Below are positions 1 to 6,754 of a stretch of DNA of 64,000 bases, piece after piece. The DNA is from Streptomyces cyaneochromogenes. GTDB lineage: Bacteria; Actinomycetota; Actinomycetes; Streptomycetales; Streptomycetaceae. Within the stretch, counting starts at the first letter, position 1, and each line of letters begins with the position of its first letter. Position numbers and translations under genes: made by a program. The stretch lies in assembly GCF_003963535.1 (NCBI RefSeq), contig NZ_CP034539.1, forward strand, positions 3,968,001 to 4,032,000. The letters run 5' to 3'. The notes under the pieces are model-generated. The model was not told the DNA's origin. It did not search any database and worked only from the letters and a program-made list of their open reading frames with translations.

Positions 1-920
1 TGGCCGTACGGCGGCTGGGGCTGGGGCTGCTGCGGCGTGCCGTACGGGCCCTGAGGCTGGGGAGCGCCGTAGGGACCCGGTGCGGGCTGGTTGCCGTACG
101 GGCCGGGGGCGGCGGGCTGCGCGGGGTAGGCGCCCGGCGCGGCAGGCTGAGCGGGATACGCACCCGGCGCGGCAGGCTGTGCAGGATACGCACCCGGCGC
201 CGCGGGCTGGCCGTACGGCCCGGGGACCTGCTGCCCGTAACCGGCCGGGGCGCCCGGCGCGGGGGCGGGGGCCGGGGCCTGGTTGCCGTACGGTCCGGCC
301 GCGAACGGGTTGCCGTGCCCCGGCAGCTGTCCGCCGGGCGGCAGATAGCGCACCCGCCCGGTCTCGTCGGTGATCGGCGCGAACCCGGCGGCCTGCAGCC
401 GGGCCGCGAACTTGGCGTTGCGCTTGCGGTTGACCGCGAAGCCGATGCCGATGATCGCCATGAAGATCACCCACACGATGACCGCCGTGATCCAGGCAGC
501 GGCGTCCGCGCCGAGCCGCACTCCGAGGACCCCGGCGCCGACGGTGAGGCCGATGGCCCCGTAGGCCATCCGCTTCTCGGCGTTCTTGCCGGTGAGGTCG
601 AAGTTGATACGGGCCTTGAGGAGTTCGAAGGCGTCGGGCACGAGGGGCGGTACGGACACCCCGTCGCTCGCGTTCGGGTACTGCGCCCAGTTCTGGCCGG
701 CGCGGGCGCGGGCCTGGGGGCTGGGGTCGGGCGCGATCAGCATGACGAGCGCGTTGTTGCGCCCGGCGCTCTGCCGTACGTCCACGTACTCGTACCCGAA
801 CTGCTGGGCGATGAAGGCCAGCCGGGCGAGCTTCTTCACGGAGGCCAGGGGGCTGGTGAGCTCGACGGGCTCACAGCTCGCCATCAACCGCAGCATCTTC
901 TGTACTTGCCGCTTGCTCAT
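1..920 (-). CDS. Membrane protein with Pro/Gly/Tyr-rich tail (3' end outside window)
   Basis: The gene starts with ATG at 920 and runs off the left edge, so its C-terminus is missing. The first 115 residues form a soluble domain (MSKRQVQKML...). Two hydrophobic segments follow at about residues 117-136 and 142-163, then a basic stretch NRKRNAK. From about residue 195 the chain is low complexity, rich in P, A, G, Q and Y, with three in-frame copies of a PAAPGAYPAQ-type unit and several GPYG motifs. The layout suggests a membrane-anchored protein with a disordered tail. Such tails are common in actinobacteria and give no specific function. I do not recognise a family. Confidence 0.8.
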   Translation of the reverse strand, partial: MSKRQVQKMLRLMASCEPVELTSPLASVKKLARLAFIAQQFGYEYVDVRQSAGRNNALVMLIAPDPSPQARARAGQNWAQYPNASDGVSVPPLVPDAFELLKARINFDLTGKNAEKRMAYGAIGLTVGAGVLGVRLGADAAAWITAVIVWVIFMAIIGIGFAVNRKRNAKFAARLQAAGFAPITDETGRVRYLPPGGQLPGHGNPFAAGPYGNQAPAPAPAPGAPAGYGQQVPGPYGQPAAPGAYPAQPAAPGAYPAQPAAPGAYPAQPAAPGPYGNQPAPGPYGAPQPQGPYGTPQQPQPQPPYG

Positions 921-1179
921 CGCCGTCCGCTCCCCACCGGCCACCTGGGCCGCTCGGCCCCTCGGGCCACCCCGTTCACCTGCGCAACCCGGTCAGTGTT
1001 CCATGGGGGTCTGCCAGTCGGAACCTGGGTGGGCGTGCTTCACAGGGTCTTGGTGGGACTTTGCCGGGGGAATGCTGGGCAGCCGCCGCTACGGCTGTGC
1101 GCGAGCGTCATCACGCTGCCACCGTCCAAGGACTGACCAAGGTCCTCCGCTTCCGCCTGGCCAGCGGCTGAGCAGTGGG

Positions 1180-1791
1180 TTACTGAGGAATGGCCCACTT
1201 TGCAGCCTTGGGCGCGCCATTGGGTCCCCACACAGCCAGGGCGGGCCGTGCGCTGCGGGCGCCCAGGAAGTCGATGGTGCCCTCGGCGCACTGGCCGGGC
1301 TTCAGCACAATGTCATTGCTCGGGAAAGCAGTCTTGGGATCGGGGGCCTTCATCTTGATGGTGTTCACTTCGCCCGTCGGCCTGATAAGCGCGATGAATC
1401 TCCGATAGACGGTGATCGGCGTGCCGGCAGTGCTGCAGATACGGACTTTCACCTGGTCGTATCGAAGGTTCTCATCCGCCGGGCTGGGCGGCTTGTGTTG
1501 CTCGTAGGCCAGCACCGCTGTTGTGCCGGTGGCCTTCGCACCGCTGCGTGTTGTGCTGGTCCACTGCCATGCCTCGCCGAGAGCCATCGGCCTGTCCGGG
1601 GGCGCGGAATAGGTGAGGCCTGCAGCGGTTTGCGGATCGTCGGCGCTCGGCTCATCTGCTTGCGCAGGTGTAGGCACTGAAGCCGACTTCGTCTTCTGTG
1701 CGGTACCGCTGACAACATCGGCTGTACCACTACAGGCAGCGACGGCGGCGCAGAGCAGGCCGACGGACAATGCTGCGGTGATGGTGCGCAT
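1180..1791 (-). CDS. Putative lipoprotein of unknown function
   Basis: About 203 residues. I chose the ATG at 1791 (MRTITAALSV), preceded by a GGGGGGAAG ribosome site, over a GTG 24 bases upstream. The N-terminus is a lipoprotein signal peptide ending in the lipobox-like VAAC, followed by a Ser/Thr-rich linker. The mature part (about 120 residues) has two cysteines (ICSTAG and GQCAEG) and a pattern of short beta strands. That resembles small DUF4352-type exported domains, but this is a guess. It lies downstream of, and in the same direction as, the displaced toxin cassette. The 325-base gap makes an operon unlikely. Confidence 0.75.
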   Translation of the reverse strand: MRTITAALSVGLLCAAVAACSGTADVVSGTAQKTKSASVPTPAQADEPSADDPQTAAGLTYSAPPDRPMALGEAWQWTSTTRSGAKATGTTAVLAYEQHKPPSPADENLRYDQVKVRICSTAGTPITVYRRFIALIRPTGEVNTIKMKAPDPKTAFPSNDIVLKPGQCAEGTIDFLGARSARPALAVWGPNGAPKAAKWAIPQ

Positions 1792-2116
1792 GCTTCCCCC
1801 CGAGCAGTCGTCCACTTGAGTGGAAACTGGTCTAATTCTTCGAACGGGCAGGCTTCAACGAACTCGGCAGCCCGGAAATCCAGACCGTTACATCGTAAGA
1901 GATATCGGATGCTGAACCACTGACCACCACTCGATGCCGTCGGCTCTGGGGAATCTGTCACGGGGCTTCAACCTTGCGAGCGCTACGAATGCGTATCGCT
2001 CGCCCAGTCAGTTCCCGCGACACCATTCGGAGAATTAAAATCCACCGAACATAAATCCCAGCATCGGTCCAGCTTGACCCGACTTCGGGATTCTGGGCGG
2101 TGAAGAACTGGGGGCC
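1792..2116. other. Gene-free, AT-richer gap
   Basis: This stretch holds no convincing gene on either strand. Base composition is visibly lower in GC than the core chromosome: by hand count the adjoining bases 2101-2160 have 28 G/C of 60. Together with the next two genes this marks acquired DNA. It must carry the promoter of the lipoprotein gene, but I see no clear motif. Confidence 0.5.
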
Positions 2117-2389
2117 TTAATACTCCACCCCTTTTTCAGGATACCTTTCTGCTTGAACCTTGATGGATTCACCGCTATACACCTCGTCTGGATCGATGTA
2201 GCGCCCGGTCGGCACGAGGACAGACTCTGGGAGCATGGTCGTTTCATCCCCGATGAGGACAGCGTAGATCCTCTCGTCGACGCCTTGACTCTTGCCCAAA
2301 ATCACCCCTGCGGCACCAGCAACTCCGAGTTCTACAGTGTGGCTGGTCTCAAGAACGGTGACGACTTCGTCGAAATCGAACAATCTCAT
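2117..2389 (-). CDS. Imm31-like immunity protein
   Basis: A 90-residue protein starting MRLFDFDEVVTV. Visible features are the FxEVV opening, an internal GAAGVILGKSQ segment and the ending PTGRYIDPDEVYSGESIKV. This order matches my recollection of the Imm31 family, which neutralises C-terminal toxins of polymorphic systems. The ATG overlaps the stop of the upstream toxin fragment by four bases (ATGA) and has a GGGGAGG ribosome site, so toxin and immunity genes are translationally coupled. The cognate toxin would be the Ntox17-like product of that gene. Family membership is from memory; pairing is inferred from the overlap. Confidence 0.7.
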   Translation of the reverse strand: MRLFDFDEVVTVLETSHTVELGVAGAAGVILGKSQGVDERIYAVLIGDETTMLPESVLVPTGRYIDPDEVYSGESIKVQAERYPEKGVEY

Positions 2390-2736
2390 CTATGAGTCAC
2401 CTCCCCAAATGGGTCTACATTGACGTGGCGATTATCGCGAGAGAGCCAACCGATCTTCTCCCGTCCTTGACGCGACAACTGAACATCCCACTCGAAAGGA
2501 TGCCCCTCGGTACGCGATGGACCCACTGTCCACTCGTTACCGAATCGGTCAACATATCCACCGTTACGACCTCGCGGCAAGGGGTTCGCGGGATTATAGC
2601 CCTTCGGGGGCACATATCGAATGCGACCTTGGTTCGGCAGACCGAATTCCTCCCCCGGACCGGCTGCACGCATTCTTGCCTTGACAGTCCAACAGTTGCT
2701 GTTGTGAACGAGTACCGGAGTCTCCCCCGCCAGCAC
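2386..2736 (-). CDS. Displaced polymorphic-toxin C-terminal domain (Ntox17-like)
   Basis: About 116 residues. It opens with LAGETPVLVHN, the signature end of a pretoxin HINT domain, and continues into a toxin tip containing VDRFGNEWTVGP, HPFEWDVQLS and DNRHVNVDPFGEVTH. Those motifs match my memory of the Ntox17 toxin family, thought to be RNase-like. The rest of the HINT and any delivery protein are absent, and an in-frame TAG sits just before the HTYYV of the HINT remnant. The GTG at 2736 is only the longest possible start. This is a silent toxin cassette, coupled to the Imm31-like gene. It could be expressed only after recombination with a HINT-bearing gene such as the RHS gene at 7618-13638. 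Confidence 0.7.
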   Translation of the reverse strand: MLAGETPVLVHNSNCWTVKARMRAAGPGEEFGLPNQGRIRYVPPKGYNPANPLPRGRNGGYVDRFGNEWTVGPSRTEGHPFEWDVQLSRQGREKIGWLSRDNRHVNVDPFGEVTHR

Positions 2737-2745
2737 ATAGTACGT
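2720..2745. repeat. HINT-end repeat, copy 1 (orphan cassette)
   Basis: These 26 bases are identical, in the same orientation, to 7991-8016 in the RHS gene. They encode the YVLAGET part of the HINT terminus. Weaker similarity extends about 20 bases to the left. This is where homologous recombination could swap toxin tips. Confidence 0.85.
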
Positions 2746-2838
2746 GTGCTACGCGAAGTCTTCGACCTGCTTTTTCGCTGGTCAAGTGCGGTTTGCTGGT
2801 CCGGTGACGTGCGTGGGCGTCCGTGGTTGTGCGGGGTT

Positions 2839-2861
2839 GTTGCCGTCAGCTACTGCCGTCA
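2839..2861. repeat. Direct repeat, left copy; candidate attachment site
   Basis: This 23-base sequence, containing GCCGTCA twice, recurs at 5873-5895 with one mismatch in the same orientation. The right copy lies two bases after an integrase stop codon. The pair brackets NUDIX, regulator, GntR and integrase genes. They may be att sites of a decayed integrative element, or binding sites for its integrase or excisionase. Confidence 0.5.
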
Positions 2862-2867
2862 GCCGGC

Positions 2868-3338
2868 TCAGCCCAGATACGGCTTCTCACGGTGTTCCAG
2901 AAAATGCTGGAGCCTGAGCTGTTGGGTGTGGTGCATCGGCAGCTGCTCGATCTCTTCGGGCGATACGAACCGGAGCTCGGTGGACTCGTCGGAGATTGCC
3001 AGCTGGCCGCCGGTGATGCGGGCGGTGAAGCAGACGTTGAACTGGCGGCGGACCTCGCCGTCGGTGTAGGCGATGATGTGTTTCGGGTCGGTGTAGGTGC
3101 CGACCAGGCCGGTGATCTCGACGTCCAGGCCGGTCTCTTCTTTGACTTCGCGGACGGCCGTGCCTGGCAGGGAGTCGGTGAGGTCCATGCCTCCGCCGGG
3201 TAGCGCCCACAGGTCGTTGTCGCGGCGGCGCTGGAGGAGGATGCGGCCGTGGTCGTCGGTGACGACGGCGGAGGCGGCGACGACCATGCTGTTCGGCTTG
3301 GGGGCGTTCGGGTCGTCGTAGTACTCGGTGCGGGCCAC
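2868..3338 (-). CDS. NUDIX hydrolase
   Basis: About 156 residues from a GTG at 3338, which lies two bases after the stop of the upstream regulator and has a GAGAGGAAGG ribosome site. The NUDIX box is clear: GGMDLTDSLPG followed by TAVREVKEETGLD, with the usual first Glu replaced by Asp. The rest (beta strand ILLQRRRDNDLWALPGGG, C-terminal HFLEHREKPYLG) fits a single-domain pyrophosphohydrolase of nucleotide-type substrates; the substrate cannot be told. Coupling to the regulator and position inside a decayed integrative element are notable. The NUDIX protein Pif of the Streptomyces element pSAM2 controls element transfer, so an element-linked role is possible. Confidence 0.9.
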   Translation of the reverse strand: MARTEYYDDPNAPKPNSMVVAASAVVTDDHGRILLQRRRDNDLWALPGGGMDLTDSLPGTAVREVKEETGLDVEITGLVGTYTDPKHIIAYTDGEVRRQFNVCFTARITGGQLAISDESTELRFVSPEEIEQLPMHHTQQLRLQHFLEHREKPYLG

Positions 3339-3340
3339 GA

Positions 3341-4087
3341 TCAGCCTTCCTCTCGTACGGGCGTCGCCGTCGCCCACACCGCGTCGAAGCTCGCGGCATA
3401 GGTATCGAACATGCCGCCTGTCTCATGTCGCCGAAGATGCCACACGGGGGCGGCGTACGCGTTGACGCCCCAGACGTGGGCGTTGACGAGTTGCTGGTCG
3501 TCGGCGCGGTAGAGGGAGTTGTAGAGAGTGGTGCCGTGGGTGCGGACCTCGATGCCGGGGCTGCCGGTGAGCGGCCTGTAGTGCATGAGGGCGAGGCGGC
3601 AGCGGGATTCGATGCCGTGGCCGAACCGCTCCTCCTGGCCGCGGGCTTGGACGTTGTCGCTGTCGGCGTCCCCGATCGCGATGCGGACGGTGCAGCCTTC
3701 GGCGGCGCGTTCGGTGAGGAGTTCGTTCAGCCGGGGGTACGCCTCGTGGAGGAAGACGGCCGCGTACACGAGGATGTCGATCCGCTCCCGGGCCTGGGCC
3801 ATCAGGTCGGTGAACGTCGAGGCGGGGATGTCGGCCCGCTGCTCGTAGAGCGCGACCAGTTCGGGGCTGATGGCGCGGGCGGGGCGGGCCTGGCGGAGCG
3901 CCGGCCAGAGTGCGTGCACGTCTTCTCCCAGGGCTCGGGCCGCCTGGAGGGCTGTGGTCCGGCGTGGCGTGCGCCCGAGGTTCACCCAGCGCTCGACCGA
4001 CTTGGGGTCGACCTCGACTTCCTGAGCGAGGGCGGCGTACGTCCAGCCTCCCGCCGACATGACGGCTCGTAGTCTTTCGTTCGGCAT
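3341..4087 (-). CDS. XRE-type helix-turn-helix regulator with C-terminal DUF5919/PLD-like region
   Basis: 248 residues, ATG at 4087 with GGGGGAGA upstream. Residues about 1-60 form an XRE-type helix-turn-helix (WTYAALAQEVEVDPKSVERWV). The remaining 180 residues contain FTDLMAQARERIDILVYAAVF and AEGCTVRIAIGDADS, a pattern I associate with the phospholipase-D-like DUF5919 region. I do not see a complete HKD catalytic motif, so the domain is probably a sensor rather than an enzyme. The gene is coupled to the NUDIX gene that follows; this regulator-NUDIX pair recurs in streptomycetes. The upstream 250 bases (4088-4342) hold the divergent promoters. Confidence 0.8.
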   Translation of the reverse strand: MPNERLRAVMSAGGWTYAALAQEVEVDPKSVERWVNLGRTPRRTTALQAARALGEDVHALWPALRQARPARAISPELVALYEQRADIPASTFTDLMAQARERIDILVYAAVFLHEAYPRLNELLTERAAEGCTVRIAIGDADSDNVQARGQEERFGHGIESRCRLALMHYRPLTGSPGIEVRTHGTTLYNSLYRADDQQLVNAHVWGVNAYAAPVWHLRRHETGGMFDTYAASFDAVWATATPVREEG

Positions 4088-4342
4088 GAGTCTCCCCCTT
4101 CGTCTCAGGACGGCACTAGGGACGTTCTACATGGTGCGGGACGTCCCGGAGTGGGGTTTGGTGGAGGTTCCTTCGTCCTGGCGACCGGCGTGAGGATCGG
4201 TGCCGACCCTGCGGCACCGACAGGCCCAGGGGCACGGATTCACGCCGCTGAGGAGCGTCTACGTGCGAAAGTGCGCCACACCTTATGTTCCCGCCCTGCG
4301 ACTGGATGCCCGGTCGCGGACCGCCTTGCCGGGGTGGTCACG

Positions 4343-4585
4343 ATGACGGACCGCAATTCTGACGCGGTCCAGTGCACCGCCTCGCCCAGTGTGGGCGCCG
4401 TGGCGGTCGACCGGCGGAACGGCAAGGTGGGCGTGGTGATGGGGCATGTCGGGCCGTACGTGCAGCTCCGGCCGCCACGCGGTGGCCGGGAGTGGGACGT
4501 GCCGCCCGAGGACGTACGTCCACCGACCCCGGCCGAGGAGCTGAGCGCCAAGGTGGCCGTGGCCAACCGGAGGTGGGGACGGTGA
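4343..4585 (+). CDS. Small conserved Streptomyces protein, unknown function
   Basis: 80 residues from the ATG at 4343 (MTDRNSDAVQC). The recognisable part is VAVDRRNGKVGVVMGHVGPYVQL followed by WDVPPEDVRP, a compact beta-rich domain I have seen in many Streptomyces proteins encoded next to XRE or GntR regulators. No catalytic residues are evident. Its stop overlaps the GTG of the next gene (GTGA), so the two are co-translated. A longer reading frame extends upstream to 4151 but its composition is not protein-like. Confidence 0.65.
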   Translation: MTDRNSDAVQCTASPSVGAVAVDRRNGKVGVVMGHVGPYVQLRPPRGGREWDVPPEDVRPPTPAEELSAKVAVANRRWGR

Positions 4586-4818
4586 CCCCTCGCTCGGTCC
4601 TCCGCTACGAGACCTGGACTCTCCAGCCTGACCGCGAGCCGGACGCGGAGCCGGTCCTGTACGCGATGCAGTGTGCCGTGGACGGCGAGACGTCCCCGGC
4701 AAGCGAGGACTCCACCGAACCGCAGAACTGGGTGCTGCGGCACTGCGGCCAGAACCCGTCCCACCACACCTACCGGGAGATCATCACCCGGCCCTGGCGG
4801 GCTTGGCGGCAGACCTGA
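4582..4818 (+). CDS. DUF7848-like small protein
   Basis: 78 residues from the GTG at 4582 (MTPRSVLRYETWTLQPD). Three cysteines or histidines are clustered (QCAVDGE, RHCGQNPSHHTYREI), and the ending PWRAWRQT is typical of the DUF7848 family found widely in Streptomyces next to the gene type preceding it. The Cys/His pattern hints at a metal site, but nothing is established. It is coupled to the upstream gene by the GTGA overlap. Confidence 0.65.
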   Translation: MTPRSVLRYETWTLQPDREPDAEPVLYAMQCAVDGETSPASEDSTEPQNWVLRHCGQNPSHHTYREIITRPWRAWRQT

Positions 4819-5029
4819 CCACCCTGCTCGCCCGGGTACCGCGCTGACCCACCCGACTCCCGTCCCTGCCGGGCGCAACTGATTGAGGCTCCCCCGTCCT
4901 CGTCAGCCTCGGCAAGGACGGGCCTTCACGTGCGCGCCGCGCCCATGACCGTGAGGCTCTGGCCTCAGCCCCAGAAAGTCAGCCACAACGGCGGGCGTGC
5001 CGACCGATCACCCGCCACGTGTGTCTCGC

Positions 5030-5628
5030 TCAACCCCGCACCGGCACCAGCCCAGTTACTCCATCGTCACGGCCCCAGCCAGGCATCACGGCTGGCGTTC
5101 CGGACGACAGCACCGCCGGGATACTGGTGCTGGCCTTGGCGAACCGTTCTTCGGCGGCGGCGAGTTCGGCGGCTACCTCGTCGTCGCTCTTTCCGCTGAG
5201 TCGTGCCGCTTCCTCGTCCGCACGTCGCTGGGCGATGCTCTCGTCGAGCATCTCGTTGTAGCGCTTGAGGAACTGATCGCGCGGGCTGAGCTGGCGGACG
5301 AAGACGCCTCGGCCCTGTACGGAGTAGATCAGCCCTCTTCCTTGAGGACCCGCAGGGCGTTCTGCGCGGTGGAGTTGGCGATGCCGTACTGGGCTTGCAG
5401 GTCGCGGGCGGACGGGAGCTTGGCACCGGGCGCGAGCCGGCCGTCCTGGATCTGCTTGCGGAACTCGTCCGCGGTCCGCACGTACGGGGGGCGTGGATCG
5501 TCAGCGGGACTGTCGGCAGTCTGCCAACCACGCCGGAGGTCACCGAGACCGATGTACTCGAGGTCGGACTCGCCGGGATCGACCTCGTTCAACGCCCACG
5601 CCGGAGCCTTGTGGGCACGCTTCACCAC
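5030..5628 (-). pseudogene. GntR-family regulator broken by a one-base frameshift
   Basis: The 5' part (5628 to 5329) encodes a GntR winged helix: VRTADEFRKQIQDGRL, KLPSARDLQAQYGIAN, TAQNALRVLKEEG. It then stops at TGA. One base earlier in phase the reading continues as LIYSVQGRGVFVRQLSPRD and then NEMLDESIAQRRADEEAARL to a stop at 5030. A single base is missing after the KEEG codons (about 5328). Restored, the protein would be about 200 residues with the short all-alpha C-terminus seen in KorSA-like regulators of integrative elements. Either a real inactivating deletion or a sequencing error would explain it. Confidence 0.75.
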
Positions 5629-5673
5629 CTACCTGCGCCGGGAGATCGCCGCCGGGCTCGGCATGACCAAGGC

Positions 5674-5871
5674 GTCGAACTCGTCGTGATCAAGGAACTC
5701 CTCGGCCACGCTCACATCGGCGTGACCGCCACCGTCTATGCCCACGTCCGACTCCGCCTCCAGCGCGACGCCATCGACGCCCTCGGCACCGCGCTCGACG
5801 GCGTAACGAACACGCAAACCAGCCGAACTGACGGCGACGATCCGCCTCCGCTCCCCGCCCTTGTCCGTTGA
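5674..5871 (+). pseudogene. C-terminal remnant of a tyrosine-recombinase integrase
   Basis: Only the end of a phage-type integrase is left: VELVVIKELLGHAHIGVTAT then VYAHVRLRLQRDAIDALG. The LGHxxIxxT...Y order contains the last catalytic His and the nucleophilic Tyr of the tyrosine recombinase family. The Arg and the rest of the catalytic domain are missing; upstream DNA in this frame reads as unrelated antisense of the GntR gene. It ends two bases before the right-hand 23-bp repeat, the position expected for an integrase next to its attachment site. Confidence 0.75.
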
Positions 5872-5872
5872 C

Positions 5873-5895
5873 GTTGCCGTCAACTACTGCCGTCA
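5873..5895. repeat. Direct repeat, right copy; candidate attachment site
   Basis: Same 23-base sequence as 2839-2861 with one G/A difference, same orientation, immediately after the integrase remnant. No tRNA gene is associated with either copy. Confidence 0.5.
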
Positions 5896-5903
5896 TAGCC
5901 CAC

Positions 5904-5932
5904 GGGAGCCCCACCTACGGGGCTCCTGTTTT
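5904..5932 (+). terminator. Intrinsic terminator after the integrase remnant
   Basis: GGAGCCCC (5905-5912) pairs perfectly with GGGGCTCC (5919-5926) across a six-base loop, followed by TGTTTT. It is a good rho-independent structure for the plus-strand integrase. Confidence 0.75.
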
Positions 5933-5984
5933 GCTACAGCACTTTGCAGATTAACTCACGTCGACGTCTGGCGTGTAGCGCATA

Positions 5985-6680
5985 ATGTCTCACATGAGCT
6001 CTCTCGCCCCCACGGACAATCAGGGCCTACTGCGTTTTCTACGGAGATGGTATGGTGCCCCGAAATCGCCCAATGTGAGACCGGAAGAATCACCTGAAAC
6101 GCCCAGGGAACTTGTCGAGTGGCATGAAACCTCTGCCCAGTGGGACGGGGCGATCACGTCGCACAACTACGCCATTCCCCTGCCGGAACTCGCAGTAGAA
6201 GATGGAAAGATCCCGTTCTGGGTTGAGAACCAAGGAACTTGGGTTTGGGCATTCGATCCGAACGACGAAGATCACTCTGTATACGAGCGAGAACCATCCG
6301 ACGAACCGAACCCCTGGAAGCGAACTGGCGAGCGACTCTCAGAATTCTTGATTCACGCCACAGTCCTAGAAGCCATTCTGGGTGCTCCTGCAACGAAAGT
6401 CACGCAAGGAGTACAAGCGGATTGGCTCTGGTCTCAGGAAGGCAGTCGTGAATTCCCCTTCCCTGCATGGAACTGGCCGGCCCGCGATTCACGCATCCTC
6501 TGCGGCGAGAACTGGCTGGCTCTCGTCCACCCGAGCGATGACCCCGAGGCAGGTCATGACATCACCCTGGCAGCGATTGCGCCAGAGGATCTCACCTGGG
6601 CGGAGAATACGCCAGGAATCAAGTGGCGCTCATACTCCGGCGCTCAGGACTACACAACTGATGAGCCGCCCCCCTGGTAG
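5985..6680 (+). CDS. SMI1/KNR4 (SUKH)-like protein, possible immunity protein
   Basis: 231 residues (MSHMSSLAPTDNQGLLRFLR). Visible motifs are IPLPELAVEDGKIPFWVENQ, then GTWVWAFDPNDEDHSVYERE and RTGERLSEFLIHATVLEAIL. This order (aromatic strand VENQG.W.WA, then proline/charged loop, then FL helix) is typical of actinobacterial SMI1/KNR4-like proteins of the SUKH superfamily, many of which protect against nuclease and deaminase toxins. It stands alone, 1 kb from the RHS deaminase tip and separated from it by a transposase. The GC content is low for this genome (32 of 60 in 6241-6300), consistent with acquisition. Immunity to the deaminase is inference only. A start at the ATG at 5994 is equally possible. 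Confidence 0.7.
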   Translation: MSHMSSLAPTDNQGLLRFLRRWYGAPKSPNVRPEESPETPRELVEWHETSAQWDGAITSHNYAIPLPELAVEDGKIPFWVENQGTWVWAFDPNDEDHSVYEREPSDEPNPWKRTGERLSEFLIHATVLEAILGAPATKVTQGVQADWLWSQEGSREFPFPAWNWPARDSRILCGENWLALVHPSDDPEAGHDITLAAIAPEDLTWAENTPGIKWRSYSGAQDYTTDEPPPW

Positions 6681-6695
6681 GTAGCCAAAACATGA

Positions 6696-6729
6696 ATCGG
6701 CGGCCGATCCACCCGGATCGGCCGCCGAT
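6696..6729. terminator. Terminator hairpin between SUKH-like gene and transposase
   Basis: A perfect 14-bp stem (6696-6709 with 6716-6729) and a six-base loop lie 15 bases after the plus-strand stop and 25 bases after the minus-strand transposase stop. There is no T-run, so it may act in both directions or mark the element edge. Confidence 0.7.
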
Positions 6730-6754
6730 GACGTTCCTGAATCAGTGAGCTTCT

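Noticed and set aside
2035..2247. 70-codon frame after the Imm31-like gene
   Set aside because: It overlaps the immunity gene in another frame and its composition is not protein-like.
5395..5673. Upstream part of the integrase frame
   Set aside because: Before residue VELVV the frame is antisense of the GntR gene with no recombinase similarity, so only the tail is real.
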